NCBI RefSeq assembly: GCF_965363235.1 | Contig: NC_134845.1 | Span: forward strand, 32,908,154-32,972,153 | Reading direction: 5' to 3' | DNA length: 64,000 nucleotides | Source: Mytilus galloprovincialis | Taxonomy: Eukaryota; Mollusca; Bivalvia; Mytilida; Mytilidae | Part shown: piece by piece, positions 34,801 through 44,600 of the stretch | Layout of the letters: each line of letters starts with the position of its first letter | How positions within the stretch are numbered: the stretch's first letter is position 1 | Position numbers and translations under genes: made by a program | Notes under the pieces: model-generated | The model's input: only the letters and a program-made list of their open reading frames with translations | Database searches by the model: none | What the model was told of the DNA's origin: nothing

Positions 34801-36049
34801 TTTTTAAGAACTTCAAACAGTTACAGCACAAGTTGTAGTTAGTCCATTTGACAAAGAAGCAGGTAGGTGGTAATGTAAACGCTTTTTTGTAATTCGGCTA
34901 CTGGTTAATACATAAACTCTTTTCAGTTTGGTAATGTTAGCAAATTTAGATAGAAAATCGTCAAAATTTCTTAGACATTCAAATGATAATTTGTTTAAGT
35001 AAATCTAGTTTAAGTTTAATGTATATTGTGATATATGTTGTATTTCAGTTTGGTTGTTTTAGTTGCTTTACCTTTTGTGCTTCATATACATGAATAATTA
35101 AAAAAATATATGTTTTGAGTTCTCATTTTGCCTAGTAATGACAGAAATAAAAAAAAAAATACACTCACAGTATTCCAATATTAGTATAACTATCAACTTA
35201 ATATATTTTGTAGGCACATTTTCATCAACGAACCTGATAATCTACTGTCTGGCAGCAGCGTGTTTCATACTTATCCTAGCACTGTGCTATTTTTTCAACA
35301 AGCATAGGCTCAATGCTAAGCAGAAGAAAGTACATGTTATAACAAGTCCAGAAGACGTTGCATTGAATGACAAACCAAATGATGAGGATAATGAGATGGA
35401 AAGTGACTTGTACATGTATCACGTGATTGACGAAAGTCAGATGGTAGAATCATGTGACAAACCGAAAAAACCAAACGTTTACTTAGACGTTGTAAGTTCG
35501 TCTGTTAGTGACTCTTCAGACATTGAAGATAAAACTAAAGACACTAATGAATATCTACATCCGTATCATTCATTGGTGGGAAAAAAAGATTCTCATGATT
35601 ATGAAGGGAAATCAAATTTCCATGATAAAACAGAAGATGGATACCTCCATCCGTATAACGCATTACTAGAAAAACGGAAGTCCGTAAAACATGACTACGA
35701 AAAAGGTGTCATACGCACTAATGGGAGCAATTCCTCATCTTCGACTTCATCACTTCCGAATTCCGATAAAGAAGGATATATGCACATGTATCAGCAATTA
35801 GAAAAAGAAATGAAAAGGAAATCACATCAGTATGAAATTTCTGCTGAAATAAACATAACAGCTGGAAGGTCAAATTCATTTAACACTACAGTGAATATTA
35901 ACAGTACAGCAGCCCACAATGGCAAATGTATAATAAAAGACGAATTGAAATTACCGACTACAATGTCATCCATGTCAAAATTACTTGACCAGGAAAACTA
36001 CCGAAATATAAAAGAGGATGACTGTAAAACAAAAGGCCAGACACTTTGA
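25769..36049 (+). CDS. MEGF/EGF-like single-pass receptor with multi-tyrosine tail (paralogue C, 7 exons)
   Basis: Splice model: join of 25769-25860, 28494-28546, 29115-29226, 33190-33272, 33622-33666, 34809-34862 and 35214-36049; 1275 nt, 424 aa, with every phase consistent. Residues 1-20 are a signal peptide (LLVCFVLPLLFF). Residues about 27-97 form the Cys-rich module (YCCNGYEW, CQPCIPPFYGDKC, CNCSKTERC, VNGSC). Residues 98-146 are a Thr/Ser stalk, and 153-174 are the membrane helix. The tail repeats the sites of gene B: YHVI, YLDV, YLHPYHSL, YLHPYNAL and YMHMYQQL. Exons 1-4 equal gene B in length; the stalk exons differ. The tail is nearly the same as that of B while the ectodomain is much less similar, so the two probably bind different ligands and feed the same signalling route (inference). 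No disabling change is seen. Confidence 0.86.
26155..26430 (+). repeat. Very diverged retrozyme unit in intron 1 of gene C
   Basis: CTCAGCAATCGTCACTCC, TAATGACATGAATTGTC, CCTTTAGCTTAAGC, TCGTACTTTG and TATAGACGATACGCAC follow the unit order; the hammerhead core is destroyed. Confidence 0.35.
26764..26951 (+). mobile_element. Relic of an RT-element ORF C-terminus
   Basis: One frame reads LLTQKLLQQSYEEDRLKLTL, RKFYRHNHELVDPYD and LTKLAKDIF, with no stop for about 55 codons. It is a homologue of the relic at 3147-3228 (RKFYGRNQELV), better preserved but isolated. Confidence 0.55.
27035..28440 (+). repeat. Composite of dispersed repeats with a hammerhead relic
   Basis: GTGTGAATTCGCATTACTAT (27040) recurs at 28157, so about 70 bp is directly repeated 1.1 kb apart. 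Between them are a retrozyme tail (27715, TAGCCGTATTTGGCAC), a hammerhead remnant at 27797-27845 (CTGGTAAG, TCTTGTGTGGAC, GAGGCGCG) and a block from 27960 (GGTTTGGCATGCCACAAAAC, GTCCTGTACCAAGTCAGG) that also follows the hammerhead relic at 53613. The relic-plus-block order is the same in both places, so they duplicated as a unit. Confidence 0.55.
28494..28546 (+). CDS. Gene C exon 2: CC-motif start of the Cys-rich module
   Basis: Encodes NEIYCCNGYEWINNKCE. Acceptor TATTGTAG, donor G|GTAAGT; 53 nt. Confidence 0.85.
28547..29114. other. Intron 2 of gene C, no feature seen
   Basis: AT-rich; nothing could be supported. Confidence 0.5.
29115..29226 (+). CDS. Gene C exon 3: MEGF/EGF-like core
   Basis: Encodes ACRIGYSTP, then CQPCIPPFYGDKC and CNCSKTER. 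Acceptor GATTACAG, donor AG|GTAATA; 112 nt. The long open frame through this exon is partly intron. Confidence 0.88.
29925..31245. repeat. Repeat block in intron 3 of gene C with a 315-bp tandem duplication
   Basis: GGAATTTATAGTAAATTAT at 30227 recurs at 30542, and both copies continue through ATATCCGCAGTGACC, CATAGGCGGATCCCA, poly-G and poly-C runs and GGTCAGTCAGTGCCCCCC. The block is bracketed by CTAGAACACACCCG at 29930 and again at 31218. A shorter duplication (ATTTCAGGAGAG...AGTCAAAGGTAC) occurs at 29992 and 30142. Confidence 0.7.
31390..31970 (+). repeat. Diverged direct duplication, about 410 bp apart
   Basis: GGTAATATTAATTA, CAAAAGGTCCTGGAATGGAG, TATATTAGTTATAAATAAAG and TTGAATTCTTTGATT at 31395-31550 have diverged counterparts at 31810-31960. 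No coding content. Confidence 0.6.
31975..32122. repeat. Fold-back palindrome A (intron 3 of gene C)
   Basis: ATTCATGGGAGCTTGAATAT...ACGGGTTG...CCCTTTATG is followed, after GAGCGATAGCGAG, by CATAAAGG, CAACCCGT and ATATTCAAGCCCCCATGAAT. The arms are about 65 bp and nearly complementary. Confidence 0.75.
33190..33272 (+). CDS. Gene C exon 4: end of the Cys module and start of stalk
   Basis: Encodes CNHVNGSCTS and then TIESTTPSSYWSTETIT. Acceptor TTTCGTAG, donor G|GTCAGT; 83 nt. Confidence 0.86.
33622..33666 (+). CDS. Gene C exon 5: stalk
   Basis: Encodes DKIDIESTSRKSVTS. Acceptor TTTTGATAG, donor G|GTAAGA; 45 nt. Confidence 0.75.
33775..33910. repeat. Fold-back palindrome B (intron 5 of gene C)
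   Basis: TTACACAGTG...CCTAATACGAG...TATCGGGTCAG...CATATCGGGT, an apex GGCGAAGCC, then the complement back to CACTTTGTAA. The arms are about 60 bp with only a few mismatches. It shares ends, apex and length with palindrome C. Confidence 0.82.
33911..34808. other. Rest of intron 5 of gene C, no feature seen
   Basis: AT-rich. TAAGGGAGATAATT-like words occur twice (34072, 34107). No gene. Confidence 0.45.
34809..34862 (+). CDS. Gene C exon 6: stalk
   Basis: Encodes ELQTVTAQVVVSPFDKEA. Acceptor TTTTTAAG, donor G|GTAGGT; 54 nt. Confidence 0.72.
35214..36049 (+). CDS. Gene C exon 7: membrane helix and complete tyrosine-motif tail
   Basis: Acceptor TTTTGTAG, stop TGA at 36047-36049. TFSSTNLIIYCLAAACFI is followed by NKHRLNAKQKK (positive stop-transfer) and the tail. 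The upstream in-frame ATG at 35138 is intronic. Confidence 0.9.
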
Positions 36050-38659
36050 TATTAGTGTTACCATATTGATGCATTTATATTACTTGTTCGGCTGTTTCTA
36101 ATCTCCTAAAAATATTGCCAAACCTAAGTAGTTTTGGAGTTTTGTTTGCCCAAAATAGTAACATGTATAATTGTCTTGCACATATATGTTCGATATTATT
36201 TAAAGAAGATAAAGCATGACAAAGTTGATAAAGAGGAACGAAAGATACCAGATTGAAGGTCAAACTCATAAATCGAAAATAAACTGACAACGCCATGGCT
36301 AAAAACGAAAAAAAAACAGACAAACAATAGTACACATGACACAACAAAGATAACTAAAGATAAGCAACACGAACCCCACCAAAATCTAGAGATGATTTCA
36401 AGTGATCCGGAACGAATTTCTATGTTTTAACCCTAACCTTTCGTTACATATATATCTCATTTATCAGTTGGTGTTAGACTATACCATGTTCACGTATAAA
36501 ATAGGTATTTTGCATAATTATTGATAAATATTATGATTATAGATGATGATGCATATATTAAACATATCTAATTCAAATTAGAGGAAATACAAGTTAAAAG
36601 ATCGCAGGAATCCAAAAATAGTGAACAGAACAACAGACGACATCAACCACCAACACCCAACTCCTTCAACAATTTCAAATCGTACAAATAGACCCAAACA
36701 TCAATAAAAAACACATGTCTAGATAGCGTCAAGACTTTTCCGGCACAGAATGCATCGATGTTTAAAAATCATTTAACCTGCGTACAAACCTCTTCTTTTG
36801 CCTATATATATATAACCCTTATGCCATAAATGAAAAAGACACAATATAACTTTGAGAAAATCTTACACATTCATTAACAAGAAACCACTTACATGAACAA
36901 TAAAAAAACAGTCCATACATTTGTACTTTTGGGAATGAGAGTTTAAATCATATGTATTCTAACACAACAACGAGCTACTATCGACAACTACATAAATGGA
37001 AAGGTGAAAGATACAAAAAGGACATTCAAACTGAAAAAGAAAAGTATAATCCGACAAAAAAAAGAGGAAAAAACCCATCAAACAAACAATAGTTTACAAA
37101 ACACAATATAGAAAATATAATACTAAGCAACACGAAGCCCACCGAAACCGGTTCATAACAGGTGCTCCAGAAGGGTAAGCAGACCAAGCACTACATTTGA
37201 CACCCATATACAGCTTGTGGTTGGATACATCTTCTCAAATATAAGATATCTTGAAATTTACTTGATTTATTTTTAAAATAAAAGTTTTGTCTGAAAGGAT
37301 GATTCTCTATCATTTTTTTTTTACACTTCATTGATAGTAAAACATCACGAAACAACAATGAACGTACTGTGTTAAGATGTTTACCTCATTTCGTACCAGG
37401 TTAACATTATGATGCATAATTCTTATTTCAAAACAAAAGGCATGAGATACGAAGGGAACACTGAAATCGCATAATATAATTAAGATATATGGTATGATTG
37501 CAAATAATAAAGTTGTTACGAAGAAGTCAATATAACGTGGATTTTAGCAGCTTAAATTCATCTTATAGTCTTCGACAATGAGCAAAACTGATACCATAGA
37601 GTCGGTTATATAAGAACCTGAAAACATAAAACAAATCAAACAAAAAACCAACAACCTGATTTATGGAAAAGCAAAAGACAAAAACCAAGTATGACAGCAA
37701 ATAACCAGTGACAACCACGTAACTACAGGCTCTTGACCATAAAAGAAGAATAGGTTACGTTTGTGGGCGCTGAATCCTCTTTCTAACCTTGCCAGGGATA
37801 AATTTGCAAAAAAAAAAAATCTTTAACAAACTGTCAACATCAGATGAAAATAGCATAAATCATCAGATTGGTATGTAGCTCAAAAAACAAGTGACATAAA
37901 AATAAAAGTCACAAGGTATCGACAGAGGAGTATTTGCAGCAAGTGTCAATCATATAATTCATATGTAATAAATCCTAGGCCTGTTCTCCCAAAATGAATG
38001 ATCAATCAAGACCCATCTAACGTATTAACGATTATTAAACCATAAACAGCTGAAATTTCGCTTGGCAAACATTTAACAAAAATAAATGGTACAAACAATA
38101 AACAATCAAATAATTGGAGATATTTATAGAACGAGACACTCCTTGCATAATCTTTTCTTTTTTGACTGATAAGAACTGTTTTAATGGGAGTTGTCATGAG
38201 TTTAATATCTTACCGGGTAAAACCAAAATCGGTATTTTTTACTTCTCTGCTTCGTACGGGGCATTAAGCAGAGTAAGTGAAGAATAATGTGTGCATATGG
38301 GGTGAATAAATCTCAATAAACGATCTGGTTTAGGAACAGTCAACATTAACACTAGTCTTAATGGCCCAATTGCCTAAGGCGGGGGCAATGAAAAAGTGAA
38401 AAGATCAAACGCTCCATTACTAAAATTACATATTAAACAATTCATATAATCTTTTCTTTCTTTCAATTTATTTGTGTCTTTCAACAAATTGCCGATGTAT
38501 TAGTACTTCCTGATCAGATCAATCTTTCATTTGTATTACATTTTCTACTGACTTACATGTACTAGAGGGCAAATTATTTCAATTCCATAACTGATAATTG
38601 CGTAATATGTCTAAACCCTGTAAATAAGGAAAAGATAACCTTTAGTTTGTGCAGACAAA
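36050..38659. other. Intergenic between gene C and the Ly6/IgGFc gene
   Basis: Contains an inverted copy of the RT-element tail repeat (36225-36395: CCATGGCTAAAAACG and AACACGAACCCCACC), another fragment at 37125-37190 and a dispersed repeat at 37490-37740 related to 19490-19900. No coding gene seen. Confidence 0.5.
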
Positions 38660-38672
38660 ATGTCTTCAATAC
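38660..38672 (+). CDS. Ly6/IgGFc gene exon 1: first four codons
   Basis: ATG TCT TCA ATA C|GTAAGT. The short start exon is supported by perfect continuation of phase and signal peptide into exon 2. The 5' UTR extent is unknown. Confidence 0.7.
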
Positions 38673-41600
38673 GTAAGTTACTTATTTTCATGCCATTTTT
38701 GTTTACCATTTTTCATATACAATAATATTAAATACTTATGATATTATTGAGCTTTGTGTCCCACTTATGAACACATATGAATAAATATGATATCATTTAT
38801 TATACATAATATGTGACCGTTGTGAAAAGTAAAGTAAGAATTAATATTAAGTAGTACACAAATGTATCATAGCAAATGCATTCTGATGTGTTTTTACTTA
38901 CTTTCCATTTTGATATTAGTTCAAAAGGTGTACATATGCCTGTGTTGTGCCATAATTACCAGCATTGCAAATGGTAAGTGTTACATACAGATAATGACAT
39001 CATTTTTCAAAATACAACATCAGTAGAAACAAAACAGAAGGCAAATATTATACCGTTTGAAAACACATATAGATGAGATAAATTTTGTGTTATAGTTTAC
39101 CAATATAAAAAATTTCTTTATTTATTGTGAACATACAAAACAAAAGTAAAACATTGCCTAATTGTATGATTTCCCAAGAGAGTGATACCAGGTGCGTTGA
39201 CATTGCGTCGTCTTATATGTATGCCTTATTTGTTATAAGAATCAAGTCTCAATATATTAAAAAGATCTTGATATGAATAATCTCTGAATTTACAGATCAG
39301 ATGACTTTTCATGTGTTTTAAGGTGGTACCCAACACTTTCACTAAAATTAATTTGGCTCGTTTAATTTTCATAAAATTTTGTCAAAATATTTACTTTGAC
39401 ACTTTTAACAAAATTTAAAAAAAATTGTAAAAATTTGAACCAACCGTTTTGTAAGAAAAATTATACTGGTTATATAGCAATTTGACAAACACCAATTTTG
39501 ATCATTGAGAAGCTTAATATTCCCTTTACAACACAAAGTAATTAAAACGTTTAGCTGACTTTACAGAGTTATCTCCATGTAGTGTTAGGTACCACCTTAA
39601 GATTTTATATTCATCCATAACCAGGAAACAGAAAATTTTAATTATTGAAATATAACTGCTTTAAATATGAATTTACAATTGAAATAATGCAAAGTAGTAC
39701 CTGAAATCATAAAGAACTTCAAGATCGACATGCAGTTTAAAATTCGATTAATAATCTTGGTATTTGCCTTATCTTACTAGAAAGTAGCAGCTTTTAAAAA
39801 ATCACTGTACAGTCAATATATTCGTCTTTTGGAAATGACATATTTGTATAGAATATTATATGACACTGTATGATGGAATCACACTTCCCTAATTAAAAAA
39901 CATAATTTCATTAAAAGATAAGAACAGATACATGTAAGGCAGATAACTTTCAAATTGACGGGACATTCTAATATTTGTGCTATAAACAATCTCTCAAAAG
40001 CCTACTGTTCATAGCCTAGTTGGCTAGTAAGATAGTAGAGGGACAGTCAAACTCATAGATTGAAAAACAAACTGACAACGCCATGGCTAAAAATTAATAA
40101 GACACACAGATGTTATATCAAGAGCATGAGTTTAAAATTTGCTTTTAAAAAGATTGGTTTTTGAAGTTGCTGTTTGTGGTCTTCTAGTGCAGCAACAAAT
40201 ATAAAAGTAAAGGGCGAAATGATTTCCTATCTGCATTTGAAGTATACGATAAGCATAATTTATGTAAAATTATTCCGTACTGTGTTGTTATAAATATTTG
40301 GTCATTTATACTGACCGACTTTAGAAACGAACACTAGATTATTCTTTGTCATTCCCATTTTCAAATATTCAATTTTTTGTAAACAAACTTACGAACAGAA
40401 AAATATTTCATTACTTCATTGTTTAAAAAAAATATTTCAAGGCGAAAGTTGAATTGATTACGTCATTTTCAACGTTCAAATATTGTTCTATACACTGAAA
40501 CCCTGGGTTTTCCCTTACCAATTAACGTGTAAACGTGAGAAGCAACGACTGCCTGTAACAAACGCCATAATAATTATCAGAAAGGTCAACCAATTCTGCT
40601 CGGCACGTTTTGGGTTCTATTTTTCACTTTCTAATTTTACCGTTGTTTTAGCCATAACAATTGATTTTGGCAATTATGAGGTCGAAACTGTTAGGCTTAA
40701 AATGTTTTTCTGCAGTCGATTCTCTGGCAGTTCAGTTAATGGGAAACATATATGACATATATCTGTGCAAAATGGTATTCAGCAATTTGATTAGCAGTTA
40801 ACGTTGCGGCCGTAGGTCTGTCTCGCAAATGACGTTGCGTAATCAAATTCTATTGAGGTTACATTGTCACTAAATGTTGATCTGGTCATTTATGGTCTTC
40901 AACAATTCCCTTCTACCGGTATCATTGTCGAAAGGACAGTAAGACGAGTTTCTGACGTCAAATTATCTGGTTGCAGCACGTTCACGTTTTCCAGTAATCT
41001 AATGGGTTGATTCAGTTTTTAATTCCTCAGTCTTTGCAATATGGTGATGCAACATTTTTTAACTGGCTTAAGTGGCCCAAGTATTGAAAGAACTGTTTCA
41101 CAAAGCAAAAAAAAATGAAAAAAATCTTTTATTGGCTCGAAATTTGCTTTCTGAAATTCGTGCAATCTTAATAATTCGGTATGTTTAATAACCATAGGTA
41201 AGTTAGATGTTGATCTTTTCGAAAGAGAAAGAATTATGATAAGCATGAATTGGTAAAAAAAATATGCAAACAAGTGTTGCGTTTCTAAAGTCAGTCAGTA
41301 TATTTGAAAATTGCGTGATTTGATCCGGTTTTTATTTATATTGCATGTTCTTTAATGTTCGTTTTGTAAGTACACAAAAACCAAAAAAAAATGGAGATTC
41401 AAGATCTCATAATGCATAATATTTTCCGAGTCTCGATAGTTTTTGTGTATTTTCTAGTCTGGCTGTATTTTTATAAAGATTTCGATGCCGATGGCATATT
41501 TGTTCATTTTACTGACAGTTTCAATGACTATATGTTGTACGCATGAATATTATTCAGATACAAAGTTTTTCATTGCAAAATGATAATGCCGTAACCAGTA

Positions 41601-44600
41601 CGAAATTAATCAAATATTTTATTTATGTAATACCAGGTAAACAAATACAGTCTTTTAATGAATTTATTTTTGAAGGACACATCTGTTATAATTGTGCAGA
41701 TATTAGCCATCCGAGATTTTGTAACCATGTTGAACAGTGCAATATAGGACAGGTAATCCATATAACTATTTAATAATATCTGCATTTTCAGGGCAGATTA
41801 CATGTGTAACGTGTACACAGGGTAAGCGTGTCTATTTCTATTTAGAATGTGTTCGTTACCAGTTTGATACTGGATCCAAAATTGTTCTATTTACAAAATA
41901 TATAACAAACAGTCTTTATTCATAAATAAACGTCAATGAACTAAAATATGTACAACTGCTCTTTGCAATCTTCAATGAACTATCTATAAACTATTCTACT
42001 CAAAATATATACACTAGTACAAATTTGTACTCTTACAAATTTGTCCTGGGTCACTGAGGAACAAACTTGTCCTCCTGGTACAATAATGTACCCTACAAGT
42101 TTACACACTTGTCCTTGTTCCTCTTATACAATTATGTACTTTACAAGGTGGTCACACAGACTCACACTTGTCCTATACGGTACTATACGGTTCAGCTTGT
42201 AAACGTACAAGTCCGTATTTATTACAGGCACCAACCTGTTCTTTATTACATTTAGTAATATTAACACAACATATAATATATAAGAGACAGCGATCTCGAA
42301 TATCTACGTACCGTACTTCAGGTCTTCGTCTTCAAACATATGACAATCGACCCTTAGCTAGGATTCTCTCCTGCTTATATACCCCGATGGGAGCCGTACC
42401 ATTATTATAGGAGGAGTGTTCTAACCAAGTGTCTCGTTACTCGTATCTGAGTTTCCTAAGGAACACCCCTTTACATTGAACCTGACCCAAAGTTTACCCG
42501 CGAAACATCTTACTCTTTTCTATGTTTTATTAAAGTATATACACAATGCATAAAATAAGGCTTCTGCCGAACTGTAACCAATTTAAACAATTTAACCTTA
42601 GATACAAAATCATCACATAACCCACGCCTCAAAAACACATGCGTCCCGCATGTCTAAAACTAACTTTACAACATAGAATTACTATACACATGTTAATTCA
42701 GTTAAATGTACAAAATCTATTTAACAATGTAATCTGCCATCCAAGCTGGTTTTCGCCTTGTACGGCGCCCTTCGTGACTACTTTCTTGAACATCTTCATC
42801 AGGCAACGTTGACTCGTGAACAGCAATCTCTTGTAAATAAGGAGTCTCTATAAGGTCGTTTTCAGCTGTATAATTTTCAGTGTCTAATGGAACAAAAGTG
42901 TTATTATCCGATTCTGTCCTTAATGTCTGTTTGTTCTTTTTCTTAAGTCTGTCGACATGTATGACTTGTGGTTTCCCTCTGTATCCACAGTCAACTTTAT
43001 ATGTAAGGTCACCATATTTATCAAGAATTTTGTAAGGACCTTTCCAGAAACTAGTCAATTTTGAAGACATCCCAGGTTTCTTAACTGGGAAATAAACATA
43101 CACCTCGTCATCTTTTCTAAAATTTTGGTATGACAATTTGAGGTCGTGATAGTGTTTCTGTCTTCGCATTTGCCCTTTTATTTTACCTCTGACAAAGCTG
43201 TGGGAGTTTTCTAACTTCTCCTTAAGCTCCCAAGCCCACTTATGTGCAGGTATATCTTTAACTGATGGTGGCATTTCATACATGATGTCTAAAGGGGTTG
43301 ATAGTTCTCTACCTAACATGAGACTATTTGGCGTTTGCCCAGTAGTCTCGTGCTCGGATGCCCTATATGCCATCATGACAAAAGGAATGTATTCATCCCA
43401 GTCTCTCTGATTTTGTTCCACAAATGAACTTAACATTGTTGCAAGAGTCTTATTAAACCTTTCCACCATACCATCAGATTTTGGATGATATGGAGTTGTA
43501 CGTGTTTTCTTAATGTTTAGAATACAACACATCTCTTGAAACAACAAACTTTCAAATTGTCTACCTTGATCTGAATGTATCCAATGAGGAACACCAAATC
43601 TCACAATAACTTCTTCAACTATAATCTTAGCCACAGTCTTAGCTTCCATATTTGGCATGGCAAAAGATTCCGTCCACTTTGTGTAGTAGTCAGAAACTAC
43701 CAAGATATATTTGTTACCACTCTCTGTTTCTGGCAACTCACCAAGGATATCGGTAGCTATCCTTTCCATTGGTCCATTAGCTTCAACTAAAGCCATTGGA
43801 GCTCTTTTGGACTTTTGTGGACTTTTCCGCTTTGCACATTTGTCACATCCGTTTATGTAAGTCCTGACGTCGTTTTGTAATCCAGGCCAATAATAAGATT
43901 GTCTTATTTTTGCCAAAGTTTTATGGATACCCAAATGAGCAGAACATTTATCATCATGTGAAAATTGTAAAACCTTTTTGCGTTCTGATAACGGAATAAT
44001 AGCCTGCATTTTTACAATTTTGGTTGCAGGGTCTTCAAATCGTCTGTAAATAAGTCCGTCTCTTATCTCTAAATTGTTCCATTGATTCCAAAGTGATCTC
44101 AAGAAAAATTCCTTATCTGAAATATCTTTGTAATCAGGACGTTCGTCTGTTTCTACCCATTTTGTCACTATTTTCAAGTCATGATCATTATTCTGAATTT
44201 CCTTTAAAGACAGATCATGATCTTCACTGTCATCATCTCTGTCATTACTACTATCAAAACGGGTGATAGCATTAACATTGTCATGTTGGTTTTCAGTTTC
44301 AGTCGAAGCAATTTCATTTTCTAAACCAGAATGATAACCACATTGTTTGCAAGGAATGCGACTGAGAGCGTCTGCATTCCTATGTTGCACTCCTGGTCGA
44401 TGCTGAATTTGCATCTCAAATGAACCTAGTGTCTCTATCCACCTAGCTATCTGTCCTTCTGGGTTCTTAAAGTTAAGTAACCACTTTAAGGATCCGTGAT
44501 CAGTTCGTACTGTGAATTTTCTACCATAAAGGTATGGTTTGAAATGTTTAACAAAACAAACCACAGCAAGTAACTCCTTGCGTGTCACACAGTACCTTCG

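Noticed and set aside
41485..41573. Signal peptide starting at the ATG at 41485 just before Ly6 exon 3
   Set aside because: It is hydrophobic, but no donor joins it in the right phase without making a stop; the exon pair 38660/38920 gives a perfect signal peptide and phase.
42067..42410. Short + strand frames in the left LTR, repeated at 48311-48654
   Set aside because: They are the same frames in both LTR copies, so they follow from LTR sequence and not from a gene.
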